Positions 1 to 10,200 of a DNA stretch of 42,050 nucleotides are shown in pieces. The stretch's first letter is position 1; the number at the start of each line of letters is the position of its first letter. The stretch is from Flavobacteriales bacterium. GTDB lineage: Bacteria > Bacteroidota > Bacteroidia > Flavobacteriales_D > Crocinitomicaceae. The stretch is from positions 1 through 42,050 of the forward strand of contig JABXHO010000083.1 of the NCBI GenBank assembly GCA_013373595.1, in the 5' to 3' direction. The notes under the pieces are model-generated. The model had not been told where the DNA came from. It saw only the letters and a program-made list of their open reading frames with translations, and made no database searches. The translations under genes were made by a program, and so were the position numbers.

Positions 1-1402
1 CCAATGTAATCCAGAAGTGAGCATATCCCAACTTCTTGTTCATCATCTTTCCGTACATCTTAGGGAACCAGTGGTAGACTCCGGCAAACATACCGAATAC
101 CGCCGACAGTCCCATTACGACGTGGAAGTGGGCAACTACGAAGTAAGTATCGTGCGTTGTGATATCCAAAGCAGCATCTGCAAGGATAATTCCTGTTACA
201 CCTCCTGTAATGAACGTAGATACCAATCCAATTGCGAACACCATTGCTGGCGTAAATACAATCGATCCTTTCCAAAGCGTTGTGATGTAGTTAAATACTT
301 TTACGGCTGAAGGAATCGCAATCAAGAGTGTTGTAAATACGAAGACACTACCCAAGAACGGGTTCATACCTGTAACGAACATGTGGTGTGCCCATACGAT
401 GAACGAAAGGAAACCAATCGCTAAGATCGAACCAATCATCGCGCGGTAACCAAAGATCGGTTTACGTGAATTCGTCGAGATGATTTCAGAAGACAATCCA
501 AGTGCTGGTAACAATACGATATATACCTCTGGGTGACCTAGGAACCAGAACAAGTGCTGGTAAAGAATAGGTGAACCACCATGGTTTGTCAACATCTCAC
601 CTTGAATGATGATATCAGATAGGTAGAAACTTGTTCCAGCCAAACGGTCCATCATCAATAGTACTGCTGCTGAAAGAAGTACTGGGAATGAAAGTACACC
701 AAGGATAGCCGTTACGAAGAACGCCCAAATTGTCAAAGGCATACGTGTCATTGACATTCCTTTTGTACGAAGGTTCAAAACAGTTACGATGTAGTTCAAT
801 GAACCAATCAACGACGATGCGATGAAAATAGCCATTGACGCCAACCACAATGTCATTCCAAGTCCAGATCCGCTTACCGCTTGCGGCAAGGCAGAAAGTG
901 GTGGGTAAATCGTCCAACCTGACATTGCAGGTCCTGTTTCAACGAACAATGAGACGAACATCAAACCAGAAGAGATAAAGAACAACCAGTAAGAAAGCAT
1001 GTTCAGGAATCCTGAAGCCATATCTCTTGCTCCAATTTGGTAAGGAATCAACAAGTTTGAGAATGTACCAGACAATCCACCTGTTAATAGGAAGAATACC
1101 ATGATAGTACCGTGAATGGTTACCAAGCCGAGGTACATGTCCTCAGAAAGAACTCCTCCAGGTGCCCATTGATCACCAAGGAAGAACGATAAGAAATCAG
1201 AACTTTCTCCTGGCCAAGCCAATTGGATACGGAACAAGATTGATAACAACATTGCAACCACCCCCATGAACACAGCAGTCATCAAGAACTGCTTACTGAT
1301 CATTTTGTGATCCTGGCTAAAAATATATTTGGATACGAAGCTTTCTTCATGGTGCCCATGATCTTCGTGATGTCCGTGTGCGTCGTGTGCTACTGCAGCC
1401 AT
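1..1402 (-). CDS. ctaD: Cytochrome c oxidase subunit I (3' part beyond window)
   Basis: This is the catalytic haem-copper subunit that reduces O2 to water and pumps protons across the inner membrane. Translation of the minus strand from the ATG at 1402 gives a multi-span protein. It contains GHPEVY (the Tyr-crosslinked CuB histidine and the A1-type proton-channel glutamate), an HHMF motif for CuB, and HDTYFVVAHFH for the haem ligands. The reading frame is still open at position 1, so the C-terminus lies outside the window. The N-terminus is unusually His-rich (about nine His in the first 20 residues). The gene starts 40 bp after ctaC and is the last visible gene of the act-cta operon. The family assignment is certain; the sub-type (A1, from the HPEVY glutamate) follows from family knowledge. 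Confidence 0.96.
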   Translation of the reverse strand, partial: MAAVAHDAHGHHEDHGHHEESFVSKYIFSQDHKMISKQFLMTAVFMGVVAMLLSILFRIQLAWPGESSDFLSFFLGDQWAPGGVLSEDMYLGLVTIHGTIMVFFLLTGGLSGTFSNLLIPYQIGARDMASGFLNMLSYWLFFISSGLMFVSLFVETGPAMSGWTIYPPLSALPQAVSGSGLGMTLWLASMAIFIASSLIGSLNYIVTVLNLRTKGMSMTRMPLTIWAFFVTAILGVLSFPVLLSAAVLLMMDRLAGTSFYLSDIIIQGEMLTNHGGSPILYQHLFWFLGHPEVYIVLLPALGLSSEIISTNSRKPIFGYRAMIGSILAIGFLSFIVWAHHMFVTGMNPFLGSVFVFTTLLIAIPSAVKVFNYITTLWKGSIVFTPAMVFAIGLVSTFITGGVTGIILADAALDITTHDTYFVVAHFHVVMGLSAVFGMFAGVYHWFPKMYGKMMNKKLGYAHFWITL

Positions 1403-1442
1403 TCTATCCTAATTTTAATTTATTTCTAATTCGTTTTTTACT

Positions 1443-2780
1443 TTATTGAGCAGGTTCTACAGGAGTTCCCTCTGTTCCTTCTGCTTCAGCGTTCGCTTCG
1501 TCTTCTCCTTCACCTTCATTCTCTTCGGGTGCTGGAGCTGCTTCTACAGGTGCTTCGTCACTCTTATTGAAGGTATGTCCAAATGTTGCTGGCTCAACAA
1601 CCCAAGCCCCGCTAGCATCTTTTTTACCTTTCATTTTCAAGTTTGCCCAAGCATCGTAAGCGTCTTTCTCCAATACAACAATGACCATTTTCATTTTGTA
1701 GTGAGATCCTCCACAAATTTTGTTACAGTACAACATGTAGTTGAACTCATCCAAACCACGTGCAACACGCATTTCCTCCGTTGTTTTGTCTGGAGTAAAT
1801 TTAAAGCGAGTTGTCATACCTGGAACCGTGTTCATTTGCGCACGGAAGTGTGGGAAATAAGCTGAGTGAATCACATCCTTCGAACGGAAGTTGAACTCGT
1901 ATTCTTGACCTTTACACAAGTATAAAGTATCCTTTACGATGAAATCATCTTCTGCCCACTTATCGATTGAAGGATCGTGTTTTGCTTTCATTTGATATAA
2001 CAAACGAATCAACTTTTCTTTATTCTCCAAATCAGTACGCTTTGCATCACGTATTTCTGGAGGGTAGATTCTTGAACGATCATTCAACTGAGCTTCCAAG
2101 GAATCAATTCCAGTTAATCCAGACTGCATATTTTCGATTGCCAACTGAATAGATGCAGTTGTCATCAACGCCAATTCATTTTTTGTATCTTCAGTCAATT
2201 TGTAATCGAATTTTCCAAGCTTATTGTCTTCACCTGAGTAGCGTGCTGTCCAATCAAATTGTTTCGAGAACAATTCAACAACAATTGCTTCGTCTGGTGC
2301 TGCATCAGTAACCTTGTTCCAACTTCTCAATCCGAAGATGATGATTACCGCCAAAACGATTGCAGGAATAACTGTCCAAACCATCTCCAACTTGTTATTG
2401 TGAGGATAGTAGAATGCAGGAATACCTGGTTTCTTAACGTATTTAAATGCGAACCAGAACAACAAGAAGTTAGTTAAGAAGAACACCGCAATAATGATGA
2501 AGAAGTTCAAGTTTAACAACCAGTCTAGCTCGTGACCGTGAACAGACGCTGCTTCACCACGTCCAACCCAACCGAACTTGAAGATCAACCAGATAAATCC
2601 TCCGAAGAGAACAAACATGAATATCAGCATCAAACCAGCGTTCAATCGGTTTTCGCGTTTGGTGATATCGTGCTCACCCGTTTTACGCATTTTCGAAGAC
2701 AATTCATAGAGTCTCATCAGTTGCGCCGCAGCGACAACTCCAACAACTATGACTAATAATATGATCAATTTCGTTACCAT
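1443..2780 (-). CDS. ctaC: Cytochrome c oxidase subunit II
   Basis: This subunit accepts electrons through the binuclear CuA centre and passes them to subunit I. The 445-residue protein has about four hydrophobic segments (5-22, 48-70, 95-115, 135-152), compared with two in the classical subunit. The CuA domain follows, with the histidine in VIHSAYFPH (H305) and CNKICGGSHYKM at 352-363. The ligands C352, C356, H360 and M363 are present, but the residue that is usually Glu between the cysteines is Lys354. About 75 residues (195-270) of charged sequence are inserted between the first CuA-domain strands. The C-terminus (408-445) is a Pro/Ala/Glu-rich acidic tail. The gene lies 34 bp downstream of actF. 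The insertion and Lys are, to my recollection, common in Bacteroidota homologues. Confidence 0.95.
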   Translation of the reverse strand: MVTKLIILLVIVVGVVAAAQLMRLYELSSKMRKTGEHDITKRENRLNAGLMLIFMFVLFGGFIWLIFKFGWVGRGEAASVHGHELDWLLNLNFFIIIAVFFLTNFLLFWFAFKYVKKPGIPAFYYPHNNKLEMVWTVIPAIVLAVIIIFGLRSWNKVTDAAPDEAIVVELFSKQFDWTARYSGEDNKLGKFDYKLTEDTKNELALMTTASIQLAIENMQSGLTGIDSLEAQLNDRSRIYPPEIRDAKRTDLENKEKLIRLLYQMKAKHDPSIDKWAEDDFIVKDTLYLCKGQEYEFNFRSKDVIHSAYFPHFRAQMNTVPGMTTRFKFTPDKTTEEMRVARGLDEFNYMLYCNKICGGSHYKMKMVIVVLEKDAYDAWANLKMKGKKDASGAWVVEPATFGHTFNKSDEAPVEAAPAPEENEGEGEDEANAEAEGTEGTPVEPAQ

Positions 2781-2814
2781 CTCTTTCTGTTATCTATCAG
2801 TAGAAAAATTGTTA

Positions 2815-4023
2815 TTAAATATCGTGATGAATACTTTCATCAAGGAACGGGTGATTAACTGGGGTCAGCGGTGCTTTCGTCAGATTTGTCAATACAACGC
2901 GTATAAACAATCCTAAGAATGCGAGTGCCATACCAATTTCAAGGAATCCGATGCTTGCTTGCGCTCCCATTGAACCACCTGAAACCATGATGTACACATC
3001 TAGCCAGTGACCAACAACAATTACCAATCCAACGAAAATCAAAATACTTGCGTTTCGTTTAGCGTCTCTCGACATCAAGATCAACATTGGAAATGCGAAG
3101 TTGATGAAGAACATTCCGAAGTACAACAATTGGTAATCTTCGATACGTTGAATGTAGTATGCTGATTCTTCACCGATGTTTGCGTACCAAATCAACATGA
3201 ATTGAGAGAAGAACATGTATGACCACAAGAATGAAGTCGCGAATGTCCATTTACCGATATCATGAATGTGCGAATCGTTCACTTTTGGTAAGTATCCTTG
3301 TTTTTTCAAGTACAATACCAACATTACAAGAACTGTCATTGTTGTACACCACATACCCGCGAATGTGTACCATCCGAACAAGGTAGAGAACCAGTGAACA
3401 TCGATTGACATGATCCAGTCCCAAACAGACGTTGAGCTAAATACTGAGAAGAATACCAAGAACAATGCACCACGACGGTAGTTCTTGAAGTGAATTTCTG
3501 TTCCACCTACTCTATCTTCTTCCAAAGAACGCATTCTAAATCCGCGGTAGAAGATGTAGTATGTTGCCATGTACACAATCGTACGCAACCAGAAGAACAA
3601 TTCGTTCAAGTATCCTGACTTTCCAACAACCATTGGATCGTAGTGATGAGAACCTTCTTTGTATACTTCAGGGTCCATCCAAACGTAAATGTGTCCGTGT
3701 GCTCCGTGTGTGAATGTCAATGTCAATAATGTTACCAACATCAAGATGATACCAACTGGCAAGAAACCAGCCAATCCTTCAATTACACGTTTTACTGTAG
3801 CGTACCATCCAGTTTCCGTAGCATACTGTAATGCTAAGAAGAACAACGCTCCCAGTCCAATCGAGAAGAAGAAGAAACTGTTAACGAGTGTATTTGACAG
3901 TAATCGCGTTAGGAAGCTTTTATCTTCCATGTGAACGATCAATCCGATGACCAACATTAGCAATCCTCCCGCCATTAGCGCGATGGTTAGCATTTTGGCC
4001 TTATTTGCAATTTTGAATTCCAT
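2815..4023 (-). CDS. actF: Alternative Complex III membrane subunit ActF
   Basis: ActF is an integral membrane subunit of the quinol:cytochrome c/oxidase oxidoreductase (Alternative Complex III) and is distantly related to NrfD/ActC. The 402-residue sequence is almost entirely transmembrane, with about ten hydrophobic segments. It has a charged loop near residues 165-185 and no haem or iron-sulphur motif, as expected for ActF. It sits between actE (25 bp gap) and ctaC (34 bp gap), the canonical position in Bacteroidota act operons. The start ATG at 4023 is followed by a short polar stretch and then the first helix. Confidence 0.93.
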   Translation of the reverse strand: MEFKIANKAKMLTIALMAGGLLMLVIGLIVHMEDKSFLTRLLSNTLVNSFFFFSIGLGALFFLALQYATETGWYATVKRVIEGLAGFLPVGIILMLVTLLTLTFTHGAHGHIYVWMDPEVYKEGSHHYDPMVVGKSGYLNELFFWLRTIVYMATYYIFYRGFRMRSLEEDRVGGTEIHFKNYRRGALFLVFFSVFSSTSVWDWIMSIDVHWFSTLFGWYTFAGMWCTTMTVLVMLVLYLKKQGYLPKVNDSHIHDIGKWTFATSFLWSYMFFSQFMLIWYANIGEESAYYIQRIEDYQLLYFGMFFINFAFPMLILMSRDAKRNASILIFVGLVIVVGHWLDVYIMVSGGSMGAQASIGFLEIGMALAFLGLFIRVVLTNLTKAPLTPVNHPFLDESIHHDI

Positions 4024-4048
4024 TTCCTAGCTCTTAATTGTCGTATCG

Positions 4049-4894
4049 TTATATATTATCCTCTTCGTTTTCTACCTCTTCTGTAGTTTCATCAGTAGCA
4101 GTTGGTGCTGAAGTAACAGCTACCTTTTTGATAACACTTTTCTGCCCTTTGTCAAGAACCACAGATTCCATAGCTGCTTTATCGTAATCCGCGTCTTGGA
4201 ACTTACGAATGTAGTGTACCAAAGACCAGATTTCTTTTTTATTCAACAAAGAAGCGTGTGATCCCATCATTCCTTTACCGTAGTAAATAGAATAGAAGAT
4301 TTGTCCGTCAGATAAACCTGTTTTGTCCTTGTAGTTTGGAACCCCTGAGTACGCTCCACTTTCCATCATTGGACCGTTTCCATCACCTTTTTCACCGTGA
4401 CAGTGCATACAGTTGCTCGCATACAATTTCTTAGCATTGGCGAGTGTCAAATTCTTACGTGTAACGTCACCATCTTTCTCCGTAACTGAGATCTCCATTT
4501 TCAACGGATTCCACGTCCATGCTTTAGCATCGTTCTCGTAAGTATCTTCCTCTGGATCGGCGAAATCAAATCCGGTAAGACCGTGTGTTCGACCAAAAAT
4601 ATAATTTGGTTTGATACTCCATGGCATCATTAAATTCACTTCTTCCGCATCTGTACCGTAGTAAGGAATCGTACCATGAGGTGGTGTTAATGCTGATTGC
4701 TCCATTGCCAATTTTGCATCTTCTCTACCTCTTATCTGACCATAATCTACATATGGTTCGATAGCTGGAGAACGATACATATCAGGCATGTATTCTAATC
4801 CAGAGCTGTCTTTATCGGAAACACATGATCCAAACAGAACAACCGAAATTGCCGTTAGCATCACTCCTCCTACCAATCTGACTTTCATTTTCAT
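4049..4894 (-). CDS. actE: Alternative Complex III monohaem cytochrome c subunit ActE (lipoprotein)
   Basis: ActE is the monohaem cytochrome c of Alternative Complex III. It sits on the periplasmic face and relays electrons toward the oxidase or a soluble carrier. The 281-residue protein begins with a lipoprotein signal ending in LFGSC (Cys24), so it is probably lipid-anchored. A single haem-binding CMHCH lies at 162-166. Methionines in GKGMMGSH downstream are candidates for the distal haem ligand. The C-terminal 30 residues are Thr/Glu-rich and look disordered. The gene follows actD by about 36 bp and precedes actF by 25 bp. Confidence 0.93.
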   Translation of the reverse strand: MKMKVRLVGGVMLTAISVVLFGSCVSDKDSSGLEYMPDMYRSPAIEPYVDYGQIRGREDAKLAMEQSALTPPHGTIPYYGTDAEEVNLMMPWSIKPNYIFGRTHGLTGFDFADPEEDTYENDAKAWTWNPLKMEISVTEKDGDVTRKNLTLANAKKLYASNCMHCHGEKGDGNGPMMESGAYSGVPNYKDKTGLSDGQIFYSIYYGKGMMGSHASLLNKKEIWSLVHYIRKFQDADYDKAAMESVVLDKGQKSVIKKVAVTSAPTATDETTEEVENEEDNI

Positions 4895-4930
4895 TTTTCC
4901 GTGTATTACGTCAATTGACTCTACGTATCT

Positions 4931-5470
4931 CTATATCTCTTTTTGGTCTAACTCGATCACTCCTGTATCTTTCAACATTGTTTCCAATTCACTTGAAGAG
5001 AAACCATCGTTTTCAGACATGCGCAATTCCATTACGAACTTATCATCTGTAGTTCTTGGATCTGGATTTTGCGCTGGCATTCCAGGAAGCGTTTTGTTTA
5101 CGATCAAGTATGTTATAGCCATTCCGTGTGCAGCACATAGTACTGTAAACTCAAAGGTAATTGGAATGAACGCCAACATATTCTCAAGGTAAGTACCGTT
5201 TGGTTTACCACCGATGTTCATTGGCCAATCTTCAATCATGAAGTAGCGCATCCCAACGGTTGCAAGTGTCAATCCGATCAAACCATAGATAAAGGCCATG
5301 ATCCCCAAACGTGTATTCTTCACTCCAATTATTGGATCAATTCCGTGAATTGGGAATGGAGAAAATACCTCGTTAATTTTAACTCCTTTCGATACCAACT
5401 TCTTTGCGCCATTTTTTAGCACATCGTCGTCATCGTACATTGCATAGATTACTTTATCCGCTGCCATCAT
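4931..5470 (-). CDS. actD: Alternative Complex III subunit ActD (DUF3341)
   Basis: ActD is a small membrane subunit of Alternative Complex III (DUF3341 family) with two transmembrane helices, here around residues 55-80 and 95-125. The 179-residue length is typical. The protein has no cofactor motif and is thought to be structural. Its start codon directly abuts the actC stop at 5471, which suggests translational coupling. A second in-frame ATG lies one codon downstream (MMAAD start), so the exact initiator is ambiguous by one residue. Confidence 0.93.
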   Translation of the reverse strand: MMAADKVIYAMYDDDDVLKNGAKKLVSKGVKINEVFSPFPIHGIDPIIGVKNTRLGIMAFIYGLIGLTLATVGMRYFMIEDWPMNIGGKPNGTYLENMLAFIPITFEFTVLCAAHGMAITYLIVNKTLPGMPAQNPDPRTTDDKFVMELRMSENDGFSSSELETMLKDTGVIELDQKEI

Positions 5471-7222
5471 CTATGAATTTGATTTGTTCATTAATTCTTT
5501 CGCTTGTCCAGCCCAATCATCTCTCTCAGCACGACCAGGGAACGAACCTGTCAATTCATCCAATAGATCGTACTCTTCTTTTGTCATCTTACTTACTTGC
5601 TCGTAAGTATAAATGCCAATCTCGTTTAATTTTCCTTCGAGGACTGGTCCAACACCTGAAATTGCTTTCAGATCGTCTTTATTTTCCGCAGAACCTTCAC
5701 CTAACTTCGACATCAAAGCTGATGTTTTAGCCGCTGCTTCCTCTGCAGTTAATTCTTTCTTCGCTTCCGCCTTAGGTGCTTCAACTACTGGTTGCTCATC
5801 TGCTGATGAAACCACTTTGTGAGCAACTGGGTCTGGAGCATCGTGATGCTCGTCTGGTGCATTTTTGTATGATTCTCCTGAAGACTTCAAGATTGTTTTC
5901 ACCTCGTTCAATGCCAATACTGGGAAGAAACGTGCGAACAACAAGAAGAATACGAAGAACAATCCAATCGTTCCGACATACACACCGATATCAATGTGAC
6001 TTGGGAAGTGCATACTCCAAGAAGATGGAAGGTAATCTCTGTGAATAGATGTTACGATAATTACGTAACGCTCGAACCACATACCGATGTTTACAACAAT
6101 TGAAATAATGAATGTAAACAACAAACTTGTTCTCAATTTCTTGAACCACATCAACTGTGGAGAGATCACGTTACATGTCATCATCGACCAGTATGCCCAC
6201 CAGTATGGTCCAGTTGCACGGTTGAAGAAGGCGTATCCTTCATATTCAACTCCTGAGTACCATGAGATGAAGAGCTCGGTAATATAAGCTGTACCTACGA
6301 TGGAACCTGTCACCATGATTACAATGTTCATGTACTCGACGTGTTTCGTATGGATATACGCTTCGAGTCCCATTGCTTTACGCATGATGAGCAATAGCGT
6401 TTGTACCATCGCGAACCCTGAGAATACCGCCCCTGCAACGAAGTAAGGAGGGAAAATCGTGGTGTGCCATCCAGGAATTACCGAAGTGGCGAAGTCAAAT
6501 GATACAATCGAGTGAACCGAGAATACAAGTGGTGTTGCCAATCCTGCCAATACCAATGAAACAGTCTCGAAACGGTTCCAGTGCTTTGCACGTCCAGACC
6601 ATCCAAAAGAAAGAATAGAGTACATTTTCTTTGGAATCGGTTTTTTCGCACGGTCACGAATTGTAGCGAAATCAGGAATCAATCCGATGTACCAGAAAAC
6701 CAATGATACGGATAGATACGTAGAGATCGCGAATACATCCCAAAGAAGAGGCGAGTTAAAGTTTACCCATAATGAACCGAATTGGTTTGGAAGAGGCAAT
6801 ACCCAGTATCCTAACCAAAGACGCCCCATGTGAATCAACGGGAACAGTCCTGCCATAAATACAGCAAAGATTGTCATCGCCTCAGCAGAACGGTTAATCG
6901 CCATTCTCCATTTCTGACGGAAAAGCAAAAGTACAGCAGAAATCAAGGTTCCTGCGTGACCAATACCTACCCACCAAACGAAGTTGGTAATATCCCAAGC
7001 CCATCCAATGGTCTTATTCAATCCCCAAACTCCAACTCCTGTCCCTAGAAGGTAAAGGATACATCCTACACCATACAAACCGATGATGAGTGCGATGGCG
7101 AACAAAATGTACCAAGTTCTAGGAGCTTTGTCCTCGATTGGACGACATACATCCTCTGTAATGTCGTGATAAGTCTTGTGACCTAAGATGAGGGGCTCTC
7201 TAATTGCTGCTTCCTTATGCAT
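5471..7222 (-). CDS. actC: Alternative Complex III quinol-binding subunit ActC (NrfD-like) fused to a helix-hairpin-helix domain
   Basis: ActC is the NrfD/PsrC-like membrane subunit that carries the quinol-oxidation site of Alternative Complex III. Residues 1-445 contain about ten transmembrane helices, including HAGTLISAVLLLFRQ and the HMGRLW region typical of the family. The protein then continues for about 135 residues. Residues 450-515 form an Ala/Glu/Lys-rich linker. Residues 517-580 form a compact domain with ISGVGPVLEGKLNEIGIYTY, a helix-hairpin-helix signature of the type seen in small predicted DNA-binding proteins and appended to some respiratory proteins. At 583 residues it is longer than a plain ActC (roughly 450-480). 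The frame is uninterrupted, so this is a true fusion in this sequence. The gene lies 27 bp after actB and abuts actD. Confidence 0.95.
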   Translation of the reverse strand: MHKEAAIREPLILGHKTYHDITEDVCRPIEDKAPRTWYILFAIALIIGLYGVGCILYLLGTGVGVWGLNKTIGWAWDITNFVWWVGIGHAGTLISAVLLLFRQKWRMAINRSAEAMTIFAVFMAGLFPLIHMGRLWLGYWVLPLPNQFGSLWVNFNSPLLWDVFAISTYLSVSLVFWYIGLIPDFATIRDRAKKPIPKKMYSILSFGWSGRAKHWNRFETVSLVLAGLATPLVFSVHSIVSFDFATSVIPGWHTTIFPPYFVAGAVFSGFAMVQTLLLIMRKAMGLEAYIHTKHVEYMNIVIMVTGSIVGTAYITELFISWYSGVEYEGYAFFNRATGPYWWAYWSMMTCNVISPQLMWFKKLRTSLLFTFIISIVVNIGMWFERYVIIVTSIHRDYLPSSWSMHFPSHIDIGVYVGTIGLFFVFFLLFARFFPVLALNEVKTILKSSGESYKNAPDEHHDAPDPVAHKVVSSADEQPVVEAPKAEAKKELTAEEAAAKTSALMSKLGEGSAENKDDLKAISGVGPVLEGKLNEIGIYTYEQVSKMTKEEYDLLDELTGSFPGRAERDDWAGQAKELMNKSNS

Positions 7223-7249
7223 TACAATTGTGTTTTGTTTCTATTATTC

Positions 7250-10200
7250 TTAATGACCGTTTCCGTGCTCAGTTTCACCATGTCCCGCTTCCGCTTCGTG
7301 TCCACCGTGGTGAGCTTCTTCTTTCTGTAACTTATCTAACAACGAATTTTCTTCGTTTCTTACTTTCACTTTGAACCAAACGTTTGGCTTCACACCAATT
7401 TCTTCCAATGCTTGGTAAGAACGTTGTCCTTCTGCAGATTTACGGATCGCAGATTCTGAATCGTTCCAGTCTCCCACGATGATTGCATTAGTAGGACAAG
7501 CATCAGCACAAGCCGTAGTGTAATCTCCGTCTTGAACAGGACGTCCATCCATTTTCGCTTCCAATTTACCTGCTTGGATACGTTGAACACAGAAAGAACA
7601 TTTCTCCATAACACCACGCGTACGAACGGTAACATCAGGGTTCAACACCATACGACCTAGATCGTCTTGTGCTGGGTTAATTTCTGTGAATTTCTTGTAT
7701 GATGGGTAGTTGAACCAGTTGAATCGACGTACTTTGTAAGGACAGTTGTTCGCACAGTAACGTGTACCGATACATCTGTTATACGTCATTTGGTTCAATC
7801 CTTCATTACTGTGTGTTGTTGCAGCCACTGGACAAACTGTCTCACATGGAGCGTGGTTACAGTGGTGACACATCATTGGCATGTGAACTACCGCAGGATT
7901 TTCTGCTGGTACCTCTGCCGCATGGTAATCGAACTCATCTGTACGTGTACCTACTGCAGCTTCCACGTCCGTAGCGAAGTAACGGTCGATACGCAACCAG
8001 TGCATTTCACGACCTCTACGTACTTCATCTTTACCAACTACTGGTACGTTGTTTTCTGATTGACATGCAACCAAACATGCACTACATCCGATACAAGAAG
8101 ACAAATCAACTGTCATTCCCCAACGATGTCCAATATTTTCAACTGGATGTGCATCCCACAAATCGAACTCACCAACTGGTGCTTTCACGTGGTTACCGTC
8201 TTTGTCCAACTTAGAAAGCATGTGCTCTGGGTTGTACGCAGACTTATCTTTTTTCTTGTAGATGTCGAATGTTGTTTCACGAACAATCGAGTGACGCGCC
8301 ATTGACGTTGAATGGATTTGCGTTCCTGCTACAAGGTATGTTTCTCCTTTTGGCGATACTTTCGCTCCGGACGCATCGTAGGACAATGTTCCGTTTTCAG
8401 TTTTAACGAATGGGTAAACGTTGGCTCCAATTGGTTTTGGATTACCATTCTCCAACATTACGTTTCCACCGTATTCTTTTGTTTGGTATGCAGCTGTTCC
8501 AATGTTCTCACCGTTTGCTCCACGACCATAACCTAAGGCTACACCAACTGTTCCTGGTGCTTGTCCTGGCAATGGGTAAACAGGTAATGTAACTGTCATA
8601 CCTCCAATTGTAAGATCAGCCAAATCCAAACCACTCTCTTGATCGAACGTAGTCGCCATTCCCTCCATTTCTGTTGGGTTCATGGTGATGTAGTTGTCCC
8701 AAGTGATTTTCGTCAATGGATCTGGAAGCTCTTGCAACCATGGGTTGTTTGCTTGATTACCAATTCCGATACCTGCTTTTTGGTACAATACCACCTCTGT
8801 TCCACCTCCTTTTGGAAGCTTTCCTGAAAGTGATGATAATGCGTTATCATTAAAAGCAGGTGCTGTTGGTGCTGCAGGTTTCGCTGGGCTTCCACTTGCA
8901 TGTACCATGTGATCCCAGTAGTTTCCGAAAGTTCCGTATTCAGCTTGCGCCTCTGGATCCATCGTGTACCCCCACTGTTCCCAAGTTTCTTGGATGAAAT
9001 CGTATCCTACTTTTGAGTCTTTTCCTCCGCGTGATGCTTTTCCAGCCCAAACCAATACTGATTCAAGTGAAGAAGCCGTATCCGCTAGAGGACGAATTGT
9101 TGGTTGTGCGATTGCATAGTGACTTGTTGTTGGATTGTAGTCCATCCAAGCTTCTAATGCGTGGTGATCAGGAATGATCATGTCACAACGATTTGCTGTT
9201 TCATCTGCGTGAGATGAGATCGCAATCTTGTTTTTCACCTTTTTCAAGGCTTCACCAAGTTTCTCACCCATTGGGTGCGTGTAAACTGGGTTTGTATTCA
9301 AGAAGATAACCGTATCAGAAGCTTTTCCTTTCACTACATCAGAAACAAATTTGTTCATTTTCGCATCATGCGATTGGAACAAGTTGATTGCTTCGTTTGT
9401 ATTGATTGTTTCAGAGTAAGCTCCGAGTTTATCGTTAATCTTATTTGTAAGGATTTGTAGTGCTGTGTTGTTAGATCCACAAACTACAATTGATTTTTTC
9501 TTAGATGACTTCAATGCTTTTACTGCACCGTTCACCGCTTTTTGTGCTTTCTCGCTCAATTTAGTAGACACACCTGAAACAGATACACCCAAACCTTTTG
9601 CGATAGCTGCAAGTACGTTTGCGTATTCTGAAGGCTTCACCATTGCACGAACATCAGCATTAGAACCCGTAATTGACATCAATGCCTCAAACTGGAAGTG
9701 CTTTGACATCCAATCAGCATCTGGATTACGTGTTTCAGCGTATTGTCCAGCGAATACTGTTGGCATCAACCATGTTGTAAGGAAGTCAGCTCCAACAGAA
9801 ACAATTGTGTGCGCTTTTGAGAAGTCATATGTAGGAATGATTCCATTCCCATTCATTTCCAATCCGAAAGTTTTCTTGTTTGCTTCGCGCATAGCTGCGT
9901 AAGAAACGGCATCGTATTGAATATGTTCGAAACGATCGTTCGTAATAGAATTATCTTCATTACGTGTTCCTCCTAATGATTCAGAAAGATGGTTGATCGC
10001 TTCCATCAAAGAAGGGCTGATAATTGAGTTCGAAACAAGTGTAACCTTGTTTGCCGACTTCAACGCCGTCTTTACTTTCTTATCTACTTTAGAGAAAAGG
10101 CTTGCTTCCCACTCTCCACCTTTCTTCAATTGTGGAGTTGTTAATCGCGAGCTATCGTATAAACCAAGAACCGACGCAATGATTTGAGCATTTGCTCCAC

